A stretch of 64,000 nt of DNA from Oceanicola sp. D3 (GCF_006351965.1 NZ_CP040932.1:1178001-1242000); one strand, 5' to 3'; numbered from the stretch's first letter, positions 9,325 through 18,249 are shown. The notes: generated by a model from the letters alone, not told the origin. A program made the numbers and translations.

Positions 9325-10856
9325 TCGCGCTGCAAAACCTCTCCCTCGCCATCCACGGCACCCCCATCCTGCGCGAGGTCTCCCTGACCCTTGCCCCCGG
9401 CCAAATCCTCGGCCTCGTCGGAGAGAGCGGCTCCGGCAAGTCGATGACAGCCCTCTCCCTCATCGGCCTCCTGCCGAACGGGGCGCACACCACCGGCACC
9501 GCCATGCTGGACGGCGAAGACCTGCGCCAAGCCACCGAACGCCGCCTCTGCGCTCTGCGCGGCAACGAGATCGGCATGATCTTTCAAGAGCCGATGACGG
9601 CGCTGAACCCGATGCAACCCATCGGCGCACAGGTTGCCGAAACCCTGCGCATCCACGGCGCTGCCTCCCGACGCGAGGCCGCCGCCATCGCCCGCGAAAA
9701 GCTCGATCGCGTCGGCCTGCAAGACATCCCCGCCACCCGCTACCCCCACGAGCTCTCCGGCGGCCAGCGCCAGCGCGTCTGCATCGCCATGGCCATCGCC
9801 CTGCGCCCCCGCCTGCTCATCGCCGATGAGCCAACCACCGCGCTCGACGTCACCACACAGGCCCAGATCCTCGACCTCTTGCGCGACCTCACCCGCGACG
9901 AAGGCATGGCCCTCCTGCTCATCACCCATGATCTCGCGGTGGTTTCCAACATGGCCGACGAGATCGCGGTGATGAAGCAGGGCAGGGTGGTCGAGCACGG
10001 GCCCGCCGCCCGCATCCTCACCAACCACCGCCACCCCTACATCGCCGCCCTGCTGAAGGCCTCCGCCCACCAGCCGAACCGCGCCGCAACCCGCATTGAA
10101 GAAACGCCGCTCCTCTCGGTCCAAAACGCCACCCGCGAATATCCCACCCGCAAAGGCCCGTTCCGCGCGGTGAACGACGTGTCCTTCACCCTGCGCCAAG
10201 GCGAATCCCTCGGCCTCGTCGGCGAGAGCGGCTGCGGCAAATCCACCCTTACCCGCGCCATTCTTGGCCTTGATCCCCTGCAAGGCGGCACCATCGCGCT
10301 CGATGGCCAGCCCGTCTCGCCCGCCATGGGCTTCGAGCTGCGCCGCCGCCTCCAGATCGTCTTCCAAGACCCCTACGGCTCCTTCAACCCGCGCCACCGC
10401 ACCGCCCGCCTCATCGCCGAGCCCTTCCACCTCACCGGCAAACCGCCCGACCTGCCCGCGCGCATCGCCGAAGCCCTCACCGCCGTTGGCCTGCACCCCG
10501 ATGACGCCCACAAATATCCGCACGAGTTTTCCGGCGGCCAGCGCCAACGCATCGCCATCGCCCGCGCCCTCGTCACCCACCCGGAGCTGATCGTGCTCGA
10601 CGAGGCGGTCTCGGCGCTCGACGTGCAGGTCCGCGCCACCATCCTCGACCTGCTCGCCCGCCTCCAGGCCGAGCGCGGCCTGTCCTATCTGTTCATCAGC
10701 CACGACCTCTCGGTGGTCCGCAACGTGACCGACCGGGTGCTGGTGATGAAAGCCGGCGAGATCGTGGAGGAAGGCCCCACCGAGCAGGTCTTCACCGCCC
10801 CCGAGCACCCCTACACGCGCCAACTCATCAAGGCCGCCCCGGTGCTCGCCGCGTAG
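9321..10856 (+). CDS. Fused double ABC ATPase (DppD-DppF type)
   Basis: The 511-aa protein contains two full ABC ATPase domains. The first (about 1-250) has Walker A GESGSGKS at 34-41, signature LSGGQRQR and Walker B LLIADEP. The second (about 265-505) has Walker [10 protein letters not shown], signature FSGGQRQR and Walker B LIVLDEA. It energises the two permeases upstream. Fusion of the D and F subunits is common in alphaproteobacterial peptide importers. The first domain follows the permease with an ATGA overlap. The TAG stop codon is the second to fourth base of a small hairpin repeat. Confidence 0.95.
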   Translation: MIALQNLSLAIHGTPILREVSLTLAPGQILGLVGESGSGKSMTALSLIGLLPNGAHTTGTAMLDGEDLRQATERRLCALRGNEIGMIFQEPMTALNPMQPIGAQVAETLRIHGAASRREAAAIAREKLDRVGLQDIPATRYPHELSGGQRQRVCIAMAIALRPRLLIADEPTTALDVTTQAQILDLLRDLTRDEGMALLLITHDLAVVSNMADEIAVMKQGRVVEHGPAARILTNHRHPYIAALLKASAHQPNRAATRIEETPLLSVQNATREYPTRKGPFRAVNDVSFTLRQGESLGLVGESGCGKSTLTRAILGLDPLQGGTIALDGQPVSPAMGFELRRRLQIVFQDPYGSFNPRHRTARLIAEPFHLTGKPPDLPARIAEALTAVGLHPDDAHKYPHEFSGGQRQRIAIARALVTHPELIVLDEAVSALDVQVRATILDLLARLQAERGLSYLFISHDLSVVRNVTDRVLVMKAGEIVEEGPTEQVFTAPEHPYTRQLIKAAPVLAA

Positions 10857-10875
10857 GTTGGGCAATATGCCCACC
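10853..10875 (+). repeat. GTGGGCA hairpin repeat, copy 1 (supplies stop codon)
   Basis: The unit reads GTAG, then GTTGGGCAATATGCCCACC: a short hairpin with GGGCA paired to TGCCC. It is a variant of the same unit at 16410, 24532, 33115 and 48603. Its TAG at 10854-10856 is the in-frame stop codon of the double ABC ATPase. Such units are widespread intergenic hairpins; here they may act as weak terminators or mRNA 3' protectors. Confidence 0.8.
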
Positions 10876-10960
10876 GCCACCCAGACACCATCAAAATGGT
10901 ATACCATCCCCCTTCCCAACCGGGCGCCACCACCCTAACCTCCCAACCGGAGGAGCCCAT

Positions 10961-12412
10961 ATGTCAGACATCACCGCAGGCTGGTTCGACCCCAGCGAAT
11001 ACCTCATCGCGGGCCAGTGGCACGATGCCCCCGCCACGCTCCCCATCGAAGATCCCTCCACCGGTGCTGAAATCGGTGCCATCGCCCGCTGCGGCGCAGC
11101 CGAGGTCTCCGACGCTGTCGCCGCTGCCCAAACCGCGCTGGATGGTGAATGGGGCGGCCTCACCGCCGCTGAGCGGGGCCGCACCCTCCTGCGCCTCTCC
11201 CGCCTGATCGAGGAGCGCGCCGAAGCCCTTGCAATGCTGGAGGCCCGCGACGTCGGCAAACCCCTCACCCAAGCCCGCGCCGATGCCCGCGCGCTGGCCC
11301 GCTACATGGAGTTCTACGGCGGCGCGGCAGACAAGATCGCGGGCCAGACGCTGCCCTACCTCGACGGCTACACCGTCTACACCCTGCGCGAGCCGCATGG
11401 GGTGACCGGCCACATCATCCCGTGGAACTACCCGATGCAGATCATCGGTCGCTCTGTCGGCGCGGCGCTGGCCATGGGCAACGCCTGCGTCCTCAAACCG
11501 GCGGAAGAGGCCTGCCTCACAGCCCTCGCCTTCGCCCGCCTCGCGGTTGAGGCGGGCCTGCCCCCCGGCGCGCTCAATGTCGTTCCCGGCACAGGCGAAG
11601 AGGCGGGCGCCGCGCTCTCCCGTAATCCGGGCGTCCGCCACCTCAGCTTCACCGGCTCGGCAGGCGTCGGGACGCTCATCCAGCAGGCGGCGGCCCATAA
11701 CATCACCCCCGTCACCCTCGAACTCGGCGGCAAGAGCCCCCAGATCGTCTTCGCCGACGCCGATCTCGACGCCGCAATGCCCTTCCTGCTCTCCGCCGGG
11801 ATCCAGAACGCCGGTCAAACCTGTTCCGCCTCCTCCCGCATCCTCGTCGAACGCCCGCTCTGGGAAGAGGCGATGGCCCGCATGTCCGAGGCCTACACCA
11901 AGCTCACTACCGCCCCCGCGCTGGAAGACGCGGACCTCGGCCCGCTCATCTCCGCCCGCCAAAAGCAGATCGTGCAAGGCTACCTCTCCCGTGACGAGGG
12001 CCTGCAACTCCTTGCCGAAGGCCATGTCTCCCAAAGCGCCCCGGCGGCGGGCCACTACATCGCTCCCCGTCTCTACGCCACCACCGACCCGGCCAACATC
12101 CTCGCGCAGGAAGAAATCTTCGGCCCCGTGCAGGTGATGATCCCCTTCGAGGGCGAGGAGCAGGCCGTGGCCATCGCCAACGGCACCGGCTACGGGCTGG
12201 TGGCCTCCATCTGGTCCGAGAATGGCGCGCGGCAGATGCGCATGGCCAAGCGGCTGAAGGCCGGTCAGGTCTTTATCAACAACTACGGGGCAGGGGGCGG
12301 CGTCGAGCTGCCCTTCGGCGGGGTCGGCCGCTCTGGCCACGGGCGCGAAAAGGGCTTCGAGGCGCTCTACGGATTTTCACAACTCAAGACGGTGGCGGCA
12401 AAACATGGCTGA
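10961..12412 (+). CDS. NAD(P)-dependent aldehyde dehydrogenase
   Basis: The 483-aa product has normal family length. It oxidises an aldehyde to a carboxylate with NAD(P)+. Motifs in order are HIIPWNYPMQIIG (cofactor entry), FTGSAGVG, the general-base segment LELGGKSPQIVFADAD, the nucleophile segment GQTCSASSRILVE, and EEIFGPVQVMIPF near the C-terminus. The start ATG follows CGGAGGAGC. It overlaps the next SDR gene by 8 bases, so the two enzymes likely act on one pathway, an alcohol or hydroxy-acid to an acid. Substrate specificity is not visible. The closest functional group would be betaine-, aminobutyr- or gamma-glutamyl-aldehyde dehydrogenases. Confidence 0.93.
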   Translation: MSDITAGWFDPSEYLIAGQWHDAPATLPIEDPSTGAEIGAIARCGAAEVSDAVAAAQTALDGEWGGLTAAERGRTLLRLSRLIEERAEALAMLEARDVGKPLTQARADARALARYMEFYGGAADKIAGQTLPYLDGYTVYTLREPHGVTGHIIPWNYPMQIIGRSVGAALAMGNACVLKPAEEACLTALAFARLAVEAGLPPGALNVVPGTGEEAGAALSRNPGVRHLSFTGSAGVGTLIQQAAAHNITPVTLELGGKSPQIVFADADLDAAMPFLLSAGIQNAGQTCSASSRILVERPLWEEAMARMSEAYTKLTTAPALEDADLGPLISARQKQIVQGYLSRDEGLQLLAEGHVSQSAPAAGHYIAPRLYATTDPANILAQEEIFGPVQVMIPFEGEEQAVAIANGTGYGLVASIWSENGARQMRMAKRLKAGQVFINNYGAGGGVELPFGGVGRSGHGREKGFEALYGFSQLKTVAAKHG

Positions 12413-13151
12413 ACTCTTCAACAATCGCTTCGCCAACCGCAAAGCCATCATCACCGGCGGCGCCTCCGGCATCGGCCTTGCCGCCGCGCTGCGGATGCAG
12501 GCCGAAGGGGCCACGGTGACGGTCTGGGACGTGAACGAAGCCGCCCTCGCCCGCGCCGAGGCAGAGGGCCTCACCCCGGCCCTCGTCGATGTGACCAACC
12601 CCCAAGGCGTCGAAGCCGCGATGAACTCCGCAGCCGAGGCGATGGGCGGCCTCGATATCCTTGTCTGCTCCGCGGGCATCACCGGCCCCAACGTGCCGAC
12701 GTGGGAGTATCCGCTGGACGATTGGCACGCGGTGACCAACCTCAACTTCCATGGCGTCTACTACTGCTGCCGTGTCGCCGCGCCCCTGATGAAATCCGCA
12801 GGCTATGGCCGCATCGTCAACATGGCCTCCGTCGCGGGCAAGGAGGGCAACCCCAGCGCCCCCGCCTACAGCGCCACCAAGGCCGCCGTCATCGGCCTCA
12901 CCAAGTCGCTCGGCAAGGAACTGGCCGACACCGCCGTCACCGTCAACTGCATCGCCCCGGCGGCGGTGGAATCCCCGATCTTTGACCAGATGACCCCCGA
13001 GTTCATCGCCTACATGAAAAGCAAAATCCCGATGAACCGCTTCGGCACCCCAGATGAAATCGCCGCCATGATCTGCTGGCTCGCCAGCTCCGAAGCCAGC
13101 TTCACCACCGGCGCCTGCTTCGACCAGTCGGGCGGGCGAGCGACGTTCTGA
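12405..13151 (+). CDS. SDR family oxidoreductase
   Basis: The 248-aa classical short-chain dehydrogenase/reductase has the cofactor motif TGGASGIGLAAALRM at about residues 16-30, VCSAGITG for the NAG-type motif, NMASVAGKEGN with the catalytic Ser, and the catalytic YSATKAA. It ends SGGRATF, close to the usual DGG terminus. An acidic residue after the second strand (WDVNEAAL) favours NAD(H). It overlaps the aldehyde dehydrogenase gene by 8 bases and is presumably translated with it. Likely an alcohol or 3-hydroxyacyl dehydrogenase of unknown substrate. Confidence 0.92.
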   Translation: MAELFNNRFANRKAIITGGASGIGLAAALRMQAEGATVTVWDVNEAALARAEAEGLTPALVDVTNPQGVEAAMNSAAEAMGGLDILVCSAGITGPNVPTWEYPLDDWHAVTNLNFHGVYYCCRVAAPLMKSAGYGRIVNMASVAGKEGNPSAPAYSATKAAVIGLTKSLGKELADTAVTVNCIAPAAVESPIFDQMTPEFIAYMKSKIPMNRFGTPDEIAAMICWLASSEASFTTGACFDQSGGRATF

Positions 13152-13176
13152 GCCGATCACATCGTTACCAGCCCCG

Positions 13177-13728
13177 TCACGGCATCCGGCGATGGCCCGG
13201 CCATGCAACGAAACGCGACTCGCTGAAGGACCAGATGTACGTTAAGCCGTCCTTTCTCGCCGTAGCGTGGGGCGAATAATACATCCGTTCATCCGAGTGC
13301 AGCCCGAGGTTGGCGCGCCAGAACCGCACCGCCAAGACCTCCTTCGCATCCACATTCTCAAGCCCGTTCCTGTCTGCCTCTCGTGCCATCAGCCACCGCC
13401 AGTTCAGTTCCGCGCTGGTGACAAAGAGAACGTAGGCAACAAGCACCGTGCCGACCGCAACCAGCGGCACAGCCCAGCCCGCACGCACGCGGCGATATGA
13501 ATTGAGAACGAGCGCGCCGTAACTGAGCCCGCTGAAAATGGCTGGCGTCACGAAGGCTGGGTAAAGGAATGCACCCAGGTAGAGCGTAAGCGGGATGAAG
13601 GGGAAGCCGAGCCCGAACGTGAAGAAAAGAAGGGGCAGCGTGAGCGGCACCGCGATCAGGCCGCCGAAGCAGAGCGCCAGATAGTTCATCACAAAGAAAT
13701 AAGGGAATCGCATGGAGGCATTCAGCAT
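13177..13728 (-). CDS. Uncharacterised membrane protein (183 aa)
   Basis: The product is not recognised. It has three to four hydrophobic segments: about residues 12-30 (FFVMNYLALCFGGLIAVPL), 31-62 (FFTFGLGFPFIPLTLYLGAFLYP), 62-75 and 85-105 (WAVPLVAVGTVLVAYVLFV). A soluble tail of about 75 residues follows, with VDAKEVLAVRFWRANLGL and WSFSESRF. It is convergent with the preceding SDR gene, so it is probably an independent unit. Membership of any named family cannot be asserted. Confidence 0.6.
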   Translation of the reverse strand: MLNASMRFPYFFVMNYLALCFGGLIAVPLTLPLLFFTFGLGFPFIPLTLYLGAFLYPAFVTPAIFSGLSYGALVLNSYRRVRAGWAVPLVAVGTVLVAYVLFVTSAELNWRWLMAREADRNGLENVDAKEVLAVRFWRANLGLHSDERMYYSPHATARKDGLTYIWSFSESRFVAWPGHRRMP

Positions 13729-13883
13729 CTCAACTCGTTCTTCCGGCTAACGGGTCTGCGTGCGCTTACGCACCGGCTTCCAACTAGCTGGTTGGAGGCC
13801 GTCATGCCACCTCCCGGAACTCGGTCGCAAAGCCCCGCTGCCAACGTTGACCCCGCATTAAGGTTAAAGCGCTCCCCCTGTTC

Positions 13884-13931
13884 ATTTTCTTGCTGCAAAT
13901 ATCTCCGGGGGTGTGGGGGCAGCGCCCCCAC
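13884..13931 (+). repeat. ATTTTCTTGCTGCAAATAT-hairpin repeat, copy 1
   Basis: The unit begins ATTTTCTTGCTGCAAATAT and ends in the hairpin GTGGGGGC-AGC-GCCCCCAC at 13913-13931. The same AT-rich head followed by a G/C stem occurs at 26624-26670, and the head recurs at 29596. It lies in the 292-base gap (13729-14020) before an SDR gene; the rest of that gap shows no gene. Confidence 0.7.
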
Positions 13932-14020
13932 TCCAACACCAGCTACCCGCGCCACCGTGCCCCCCTTGCACCCCGCCCCCACATGCCCTCTGATCCCGCC
14001 ACCAACAGGGAGGACAGACC

Positions 14021-14746
14021 ATGAGACTTGCAGGTAAACGTGCCATCGTCACCGGCGGCGGCTCTGGCTTCGGCGCGGGCATCGCGCGCAAGTTCGCCGC
14101 CGAGGGGGCCGAGGTGCTCGTCACCGACATCAACGCCGAGGCGGCCATGGCCGTGGCCGATGACATCGGCGGCAAGGCCCTCGCAATGGATGTCACCCTC
14201 CTCGCCGACTGGGAGGCCCTCGCCACGAGCCACCCAGCCGACATTCTGGTGAACAACGCCGGTGTCACCCACCTTCCCGCGCCGATGGAGGAGGTCTCCG
14301 AGGAAGACTTCGACAAGGTCGCCGCCGTCAACATGAAGTCCATCTACTATTCCGCCCGCACGGTGATTGCCGCGATGAAGGGCAGGGGGGCGGGGGCCGT
14401 GCTCAACATCGCCTCCACCGCGGGCCTCTCGCCGCGCCCGCGCCTCAACTGGTACAACGCTTCCAAGGGCTGGGTCATCACGGCCACCAAGGCCATGGCG
14501 GTGGAGCTCGCGCCCGAGGGCGTGCGGGTAAACGCGCTCTGCCCGGTGGCGGGTGAAACGCCCCTGCTTGCCAGCTTCATGGGCGAGGATAGCCCGGAGA
14601 TGCGCGCCAAGTTCCTCTCCACCATCCCGCTCGGGCGCTTTTCCACCGCCGAAGACCTCGGCAACGCCGCCTGCTTCCTCTGCTCTGACGAGGCAAGCAT
14701 GATCACCGGCACCACGCTGGAGGTGGATGGCGGGCGCTGCATATGA
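14021..14746 (+). CDS. SDR family oxidoreductase
   Basis: The 241-aa classical SDR has the cofactor motif TGGGSGFGAGIARKFA at about residues 13-28, VNNAGVTH for the NNAG motif, the catalytic Ser in LNIASTAG, YNASKGW for YxxxK, and a C-terminal MITGTTLEVDGGRCI that matches the family ending. An Asp after strand 2 (VTDINAE) suggests NAD(H). It resembles glucose-1-dehydrogenase/FabG-like enzymes. The ATG follows GGGAGGACAGACC. It ends in an ATGA overlap with a 43-codon frame. Not obviously connected to the first SDR. Confidence 0.9.
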   Translation: MRLAGKRAIVTGGGSGFGAGIARKFAAEGAEVLVTDINAEAAMAVADDIGGKALAMDVTLLADWEALATSHPADILVNNAGVTHLPAPMEEVSEEDFDKVAAVNMKSIYYSARTVIAAMKGRGAGAVLNIASTAGLSPRPRLNWYNASKGWVITATKAMAVELAPEGVRVNALCPVAGETPLLASFMGEDSPEMRAKFLSTIPLGRFSTAEDLGNAACFLCSDEASMITGTTLEVDGGRCI

Positions 14747-14874
14747 GCCTGCCTCCGGCCTGGTGGGCGGCGACGCACGGCATGGCGGCGGTCACCGCAA
14801 GCTATTTCGCGCTCTTCCTGTTGGGTCTGCCGCTGGCGTCGCGCCGCTTGCCCGCCGCCCACGCGGGCGGCTAG
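14743..14874 (+). CDS. Small membrane protein coupled to SDR (43 aa)
   Basis: An ATG inside the SDR stop (ATGA at 14743-14746) opens a 43-codon frame with one hydrophobic segment, VTASYFALFLLGLPLA at residues ~17-32, preceded by MSLPPAWWAATHGMAA. The overlap suggests translational coupling. It stops at 14874, 8 bases before the next ATG. No family is recognised. The hydrophobic core and the tight overlap are the only support. Confidence 0.45.
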   Translation: MSLPPAWWAATHGMAAVTASYFALFLLGLPLASRRLPAAHAGG

Positions 14875-14882
14875 GGTGGCCC

Positions 14883-15308
14883 ATGCGCCGCTTCCTCCTT
14901 CGCCTCTTCGGCCTCGCCCCCCGCCGCGAGGCGCGCCGCCCGGCCCCGCCGCTGGCAGGCCGCCGCCGCGTGCACCTGTTTTCCGGCACCTTCGGCAACG
15001 AGCCAGAGGCGATGAGCTATGTCATGCCCCCTATGGAGGGCCCCGTGGCCGACGCGCCCGCGCCGCTCACCGTTGACCTCCCCGAAGCCTTTATCGACCC
15101 GGCCTATGTGCAAATGGGCCACGGCACCGGGCTGGAGCCTCTGCTGGAGCAGATATTTTCCGACGAAACCCTGCTCGACGTGCGCCACATCACCGCCGGG
15201 GCCGACACCGTGGTGGTGATCGACGAGCGGGCGATGGGCGGCTACCCTTTCCGCCTCACCGATACCCCCCGCCTCACCTACCACAGCGCCTTCGACATCC
15301 CCGCCTGA
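14883..15308 (+). CDS. Uncharacterised protein (141 aa), weakly immunity-like
   Basis: The start at 14883 gives MRRFLLRLFGLAPRREARR, a basic leader, then a folded region opening VHLFSGTFGNEPEAMSYV and continuing acidic to HSAFDIPA. The opening strand-helix unit loosely recalls small immunity proteins (Imm22-like), but this is an impression from pattern only. A longer frame from 14727 would overlap the SDR gene and is not preferred. It probably forms one unit with the SDR and the 43-aa frame. Confidence 0.55.
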   Translation: MRRFLLRLFGLAPRREARRPAPPLAGRRRVHLFSGTFGNEPEAMSYVMPPMEGPVADAPAPLTVDLPEAFIDPAYVQMGHGTGLEPLLEQIFSDETLLDVRHITAGADTVVVIDERAMGGYPFRLTDTPRLTYHSAFDIPA

Positions 15309-15423
15309 TCGCGCCGCCCCATCCGCCTCTCGCATCGCCGTGCAGCACAACGGAAGGCCGCGCCCCCTTGCGCCGCGCCCGCAAACCCGCTTGAACATCC
15401 CGCAAGGGAACGAAGGGGTAACG

Positions 15424-16413
15424 ATGAAACCGGGTCCACGCAATCTCATCACCGATGTCGCCGGGCTGCGCGTCGGCAATGCCACCAACGCACAGGTCAA
15501 ATCCGGCGTCACCGCACTGGTGGGGGATGATCCCTTCACCGCCGCCGTGCACGTCATGGGTGGCGCGCCCGGCACCCGGGAGACAGACCTGCTCGCCCCC
15601 GACAAGCTGGTGCAAAAGGTCGATGCGCTGGTGCTCTCCGGCGGCTCCGCCTTCGGGCTCGATGCCGCCTCGGGCGTGGCTGACGGGCTGCGCGCGCAAG
15701 GGAAGGGCTATCAGGTGGGCGAGGCGGTTGTGCCCATCGTGCCCGGCGCGATCCTCTTTGATCTGCTCAACGGCGGCGACAAGGGCTGGAAGGAAAACCC
15801 CTACAAGTCCCTAGGCCGCATGGCACTCGATGCGGCGGGCACCACCTTCAAACTCGGCTCCGTGGGCTGCGGCACCGGTGCGACCACGGCCACGCTGAAA
15901 GGCGGGCTCGGCTCTGCCTCGCTGGTGCTGGAGAGCGGCATCACCGTGGGCGCGGTCGTCGGGGTCAACGCGGTTGGCTCGGCAGTAGAGGGCCGTGGCC
16001 CCCGCTTTTGGGCCGGGGCCTGGGAGATGGCGGGCGAGTTCGGCGGTCTCGGCGGCCCCGAAACAACAGACCCGGGCTTTGAGCCTTCGCTGGAAAAGCT
16101 GGCAGGCGAAGCCACCACCATAGCCATCGTCGCCACCGATGCGGCGCTCGATTCTGCGCAATGTCAGCGCATGGCCGTGGCCGCCCATGATGGCATGGCC
16201 CGCGCCCTCGTGCCCTCGCACACCCCGTTTGATGGCGATCTCGTCTTCGGTGCCGCCACCGGCCGCAAGGCCCTGACGGACCCGGATTGGGACAGTCTGC
16301 GCATCGGCCACGCAGCGGCCACCTGCCTCGCCCGCGCCATCGCCCGGGGCGTCTATGCCGCCACACCCGCCAAGGGAGATACGCTGCCCACATGGCGGGA
16401 GGCCTTCGCGTAG
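15424..16413 (+). CDS. P1 family (DmpA/S58-type) peptidase
   Basis: The 329-aa product belongs to the DmpA/BapA group of self-cleaving N-terminal-nucleophile aminopeptidases. The opening LITDVAGLRVGNATN and the VLSGGSAFGLDAASGVADGL segment near residue 75 are characteristic. GVVGVNAVGSAVEGRGPRFWAG precedes the region where the catalytic Ser/Thr is expected, further on in TTIAIVATDA. The ATG follows AAGGGAACGAAGGGG; the frame extends upstream to 15340 without a good start. The TAG stop belongs to a hairpin repeat. Confidence 0.88.
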   Translation: MKPGPRNLITDVAGLRVGNATNAQVKSGVTALVGDDPFTAAVHVMGGAPGTRETDLLAPDKLVQKVDALVLSGGSAFGLDAASGVADGLRAQGKGYQVGEAVVPIVPGAILFDLLNGGDKGWKENPYKSLGRMALDAAGTTFKLGSVGCGTGATTATLKGGLGSASLVLESGITVGAVVGVNAVGSAVEGRGPRFWAGAWEMAGEFGGLGGPETTDPGFEPSLEKLAGEATTIAIVATDAALDSAQCQRMAVAAHDGMARALVPSHTPFDGDLVFGAATGRKALTDPDWDSLRIGHAAATCLARAIARGVYAATPAKGDTLPTWREAFA

Positions 16414-16432
16414 GGTGGGCAATCTGCCCACC
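16410..16432 (+). repeat. GTGGGCA hairpin repeat, copy 2 (supplies stop codon)
   Basis: GTAG followed by GGTGGGCAATCTGCCCACC. TGGGCA pairs with TGCCCA around a short loop. The TAG at 16411-16413 ends the P1 peptidase. The convergent GntR-type regulator ends at 16471, so the hairpin sits between two 3' ends. Confidence 0.85.
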
Positions 16433-16470
16433 ATCGCATCACCGTACCATCGCACCACAGCCGCAGGCCG

Positions 16471-17241
16471 CTACGCGCCGCCCATCTTCTCCAACCGCTG
16501 CCGGGCCACGGCCTCGTGGCCCTCGGCCTTCACCTGCTCGGCCAGCGCCTGCTCCACAAAGTCCAGATGCGCCTCCACCGCCGCCCGTGCCGCCGCCGGG
16601 TCGCGCCCAAGGATCGCTGCGGCAATCGAGCGATGCTGCTCCAGCAAGCGGCTGCGCGTTGGCTGGTTCCGGAACATGATCTGCCGGTTGTAGAAAACGC
16701 CCTCCCGCAGCAGCCCGAACATCGCCCGCATCATGTGGAGCAGCACCACGTTATGCGCCGCCTCCAAAATCGCCATGTGAAAGCCCGCATCCAGCTCTGC
16801 CTCTTCCTCGGCGCTGGAGCGTCGCCCGTGGGCCGCCTCCATCGCCTCCAGCGCGCGCGCAATCACCGCATGGTCCGCCTCGGTCCCATGCACCGCCGCA
16901 CGCTCGGCAGCCTGCCCCTCCAGATCGCGGCGAAAGCCGATGTAATCCACCACCGCCTCCCGGTGCCCGGCAAACAGCCGCACCAGCGCCGGCGGAAAGA
17001 CCGAGCGCAACTCCTCGGCCACAAACACACCCGCGCCTGCCCGCGCTTCCAGCAACCCTTTTTCTTGTAGGCTGCCCAAGGCCTCGCGCAGCGAGGGCCG
17101 CGACACGCCCATGCGCTCGGCAAGGTCACGTTCTGCAGGCAGCCGCTCTCCCGGGCGCAGCACGCCGCGCAGGATCAACAGCTCGATCTGCTCCACCACG
17201 GCCTCGCTCAGGCGGGCGGCGATGACAGGTTGGAACGGCAT
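16471..17241 (-). CDS. FadR-subfamily GntR transcriptional regulator
   Basis: The 256-aa repressor-type regulator has an N-terminal winged helix (about 5-75) with RLPAERDLAERMGVSRPSLREALGSLQEKGLLE and the wing RAGAGVFVAEE. A helical FCD ligand domain (about 95-235) contains DYIGFRRDLEGQAAERAAVHG and FHMAILEAAHNVVLLHMM, the latter carrying metal-site His residues. Ligands of this class are carboxylates. A TGGTCAA-N5-TTGACCA dyad lies 18 bases upstream of its ATG, which suggests autoregulation. The regulated pathway is not evident, since neighbours are an OmpA-like lipoprotein and a convergent peptidase. Confidence 0.92.
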   Translation of the reverse strand: MPFQPVIAARLSEAVVEQIELLILRGVLRPGERLPAERDLAERMGVSRPSLREALGSLQEKGLLEARAGAGVFVAEELRSVFPPALVRLFAGHREAVVDYIGFRRDLEGQAAERAAVHGTEADHAVIARALEAMEAAHGRRSSAEEEAELDAGFHMAILEAAHNVVLLHMMRAMFGLLREGVFYNRQIMFRNQPTRSRLLEQHRSIAAAILGRDPAAARAAVEAHLDFVEQALAEQVKAEGHEAVARQRLEKMGGA

Positions 17242-17290
17242 GAAAAAGCCCCCCGGAATTGGTCAAGTGATTTGACCACGTTCCGGGGGG
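17242..17290 (-). promoter_or_regulatory. Superimposed terminator and GntR operator at regulator start
   Basis: CCCCCCGGAA at 17249-17258 pairs perfectly with TTCCGGGGGG at 17281-17290. Inside it lies the dyad TGGTCAAGTGATTTGACCA at 17260-17278. Read on the minus strand, the stem is followed by CTTTTTC and at once by the regulator's ATG. The element therefore looks like an intrinsic terminator, an operator and the ribosome-binding region in one place. The upstream gene on this strand is the OmpA-like lipoprotein. Confidence 0.75.
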
Positions 17291-17370
17291 AGGGGGCAAG
17301 GTGCCCCCGCCATAGGGGCGGCGGGAGCAAAGACGGAACGGGGCAGGGACAGGCCCCGATCCGAAATGCG

Positions 17371-18006
17371 TCAGGTGTTCGGGATGATAATGATCTCGAC
17401 CCGGCGGTTCGCGGCACGGCCTTCAGGCGTCTGATTAGTCTCAATATTCTGCTGCTCGCCCCGCCCGATGGCCTGCACACGGCCAGAGGAGACGCCGCCA
17501 TTCAGCAGCACGCTCCGCACGGCCAGCGCCCGGCGCTCCGAGAGATCCTGGTTGTAAGAGGCCGCGCCGGTGCTGTCTGTATGGCCGATCACCTGCACGG
17601 TGGTGTTCGGGTAGTCGTTCAGCGAGCGCGCCAGCGTGTAGAGGTCATCCTGAAGCACGGCCGAGAGCGCGGTGCTGTCGGTGGCGAAAAGGATGTCCTG
17701 CGGCATGGTCACGATCAGCCGGTCGCCGGTGTTCACCACGTCGATCCGTCCGTCGAGGTTCTGGTCCAGCTCGCGGGCCTGCTTGTCGAGGTTTGCGCCA
17801 ATGGCACCGCCCACGCCTGCGCCCACGGCCGCGCCCAGAACGGCACCGCGGCGGCGGCTCTCTTCATCATCGCCCAGTGCCACGCCAGCCAGCGCGCCCA
17901 CGGCAGCGCCGGCAAGCGCCCCGTTCTGGGTTTTCGGGCCAACGCCTTCGCACCCTGCAAGAAGGGTCACGGTGGCGGCGGAAATCATCAGTGAATTGCG
18001 GATCAT
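17371..18006 (-). CDS. OmpA-family lipoprotein with glycine-zipper
   Basis: The 211-aa product starts with a lipoprotein signal, MIRNSLMISAATVTLLAGC, whose lipobox LLAGC puts the modified Cys at residue 19. A Gly/Ala-rich zipper segment (GALAGAAVGALAGVALG ... GAVLGAAVGAGVGGAIGA) follows at about 28-70. The C-terminal OmpA domain spans about 90-211, with VIGHTDSTGAASYNQDLSERRA and GRAANRRVEIIIIPN for peptidoglycan binding. It should anchor the outer membrane to the wall, like the YiaD group. Downstream on the same strand lies the terminator/operator hairpin before the GntR gene. Confidence 0.93.
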   Translation of the reverse strand: MIRNSLMISAATVTLLAGCEGVGPKTQNGALAGAAVGALAGVALGDDEESRRRGAVLGAAVGAGVGGAIGANLDKQARELDQNLDGRIDVVNTGDRLIVTMPQDILFATDSTALSAVLQDDLYTLARSLNDYPNTTVQVIGHTDSTGAASYNQDLSERRALAVRSVLLNGGVSSGRVQAIGRGEQQNIETNQTPEGRAANRRVEIIIIPNT

Positions 18007-18249
18007 GTCTGCTACAGTCCTTGTTTTATCGAGTGGTCCCCATGGACATTGAGGCCTTAACGCCCTCTTGAGCGCTTCGTTCCGTTAAAACGTGACATAG
18101 CCAACTGGATTTTACGTGATCTGCCGCCTGTGAGCGGAAAGTCGCCAGAGACGGGGCGGCAATGTTTCAGCCACGCGCCCCGATGTCACGTGACGTGAGT
18201 CATGGGGCTGATGCGCCTCGGCGCAGGCACCTCCGCGCCGTCGTCGCGC

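Noticed and set aside
9198-10919. 573-codon minus-strand frame opposite the ABC ATPase
   Set aside because: Gly/Asp/Glu-rich shadow of a gene with strong ABC motifs; no credible start or family.
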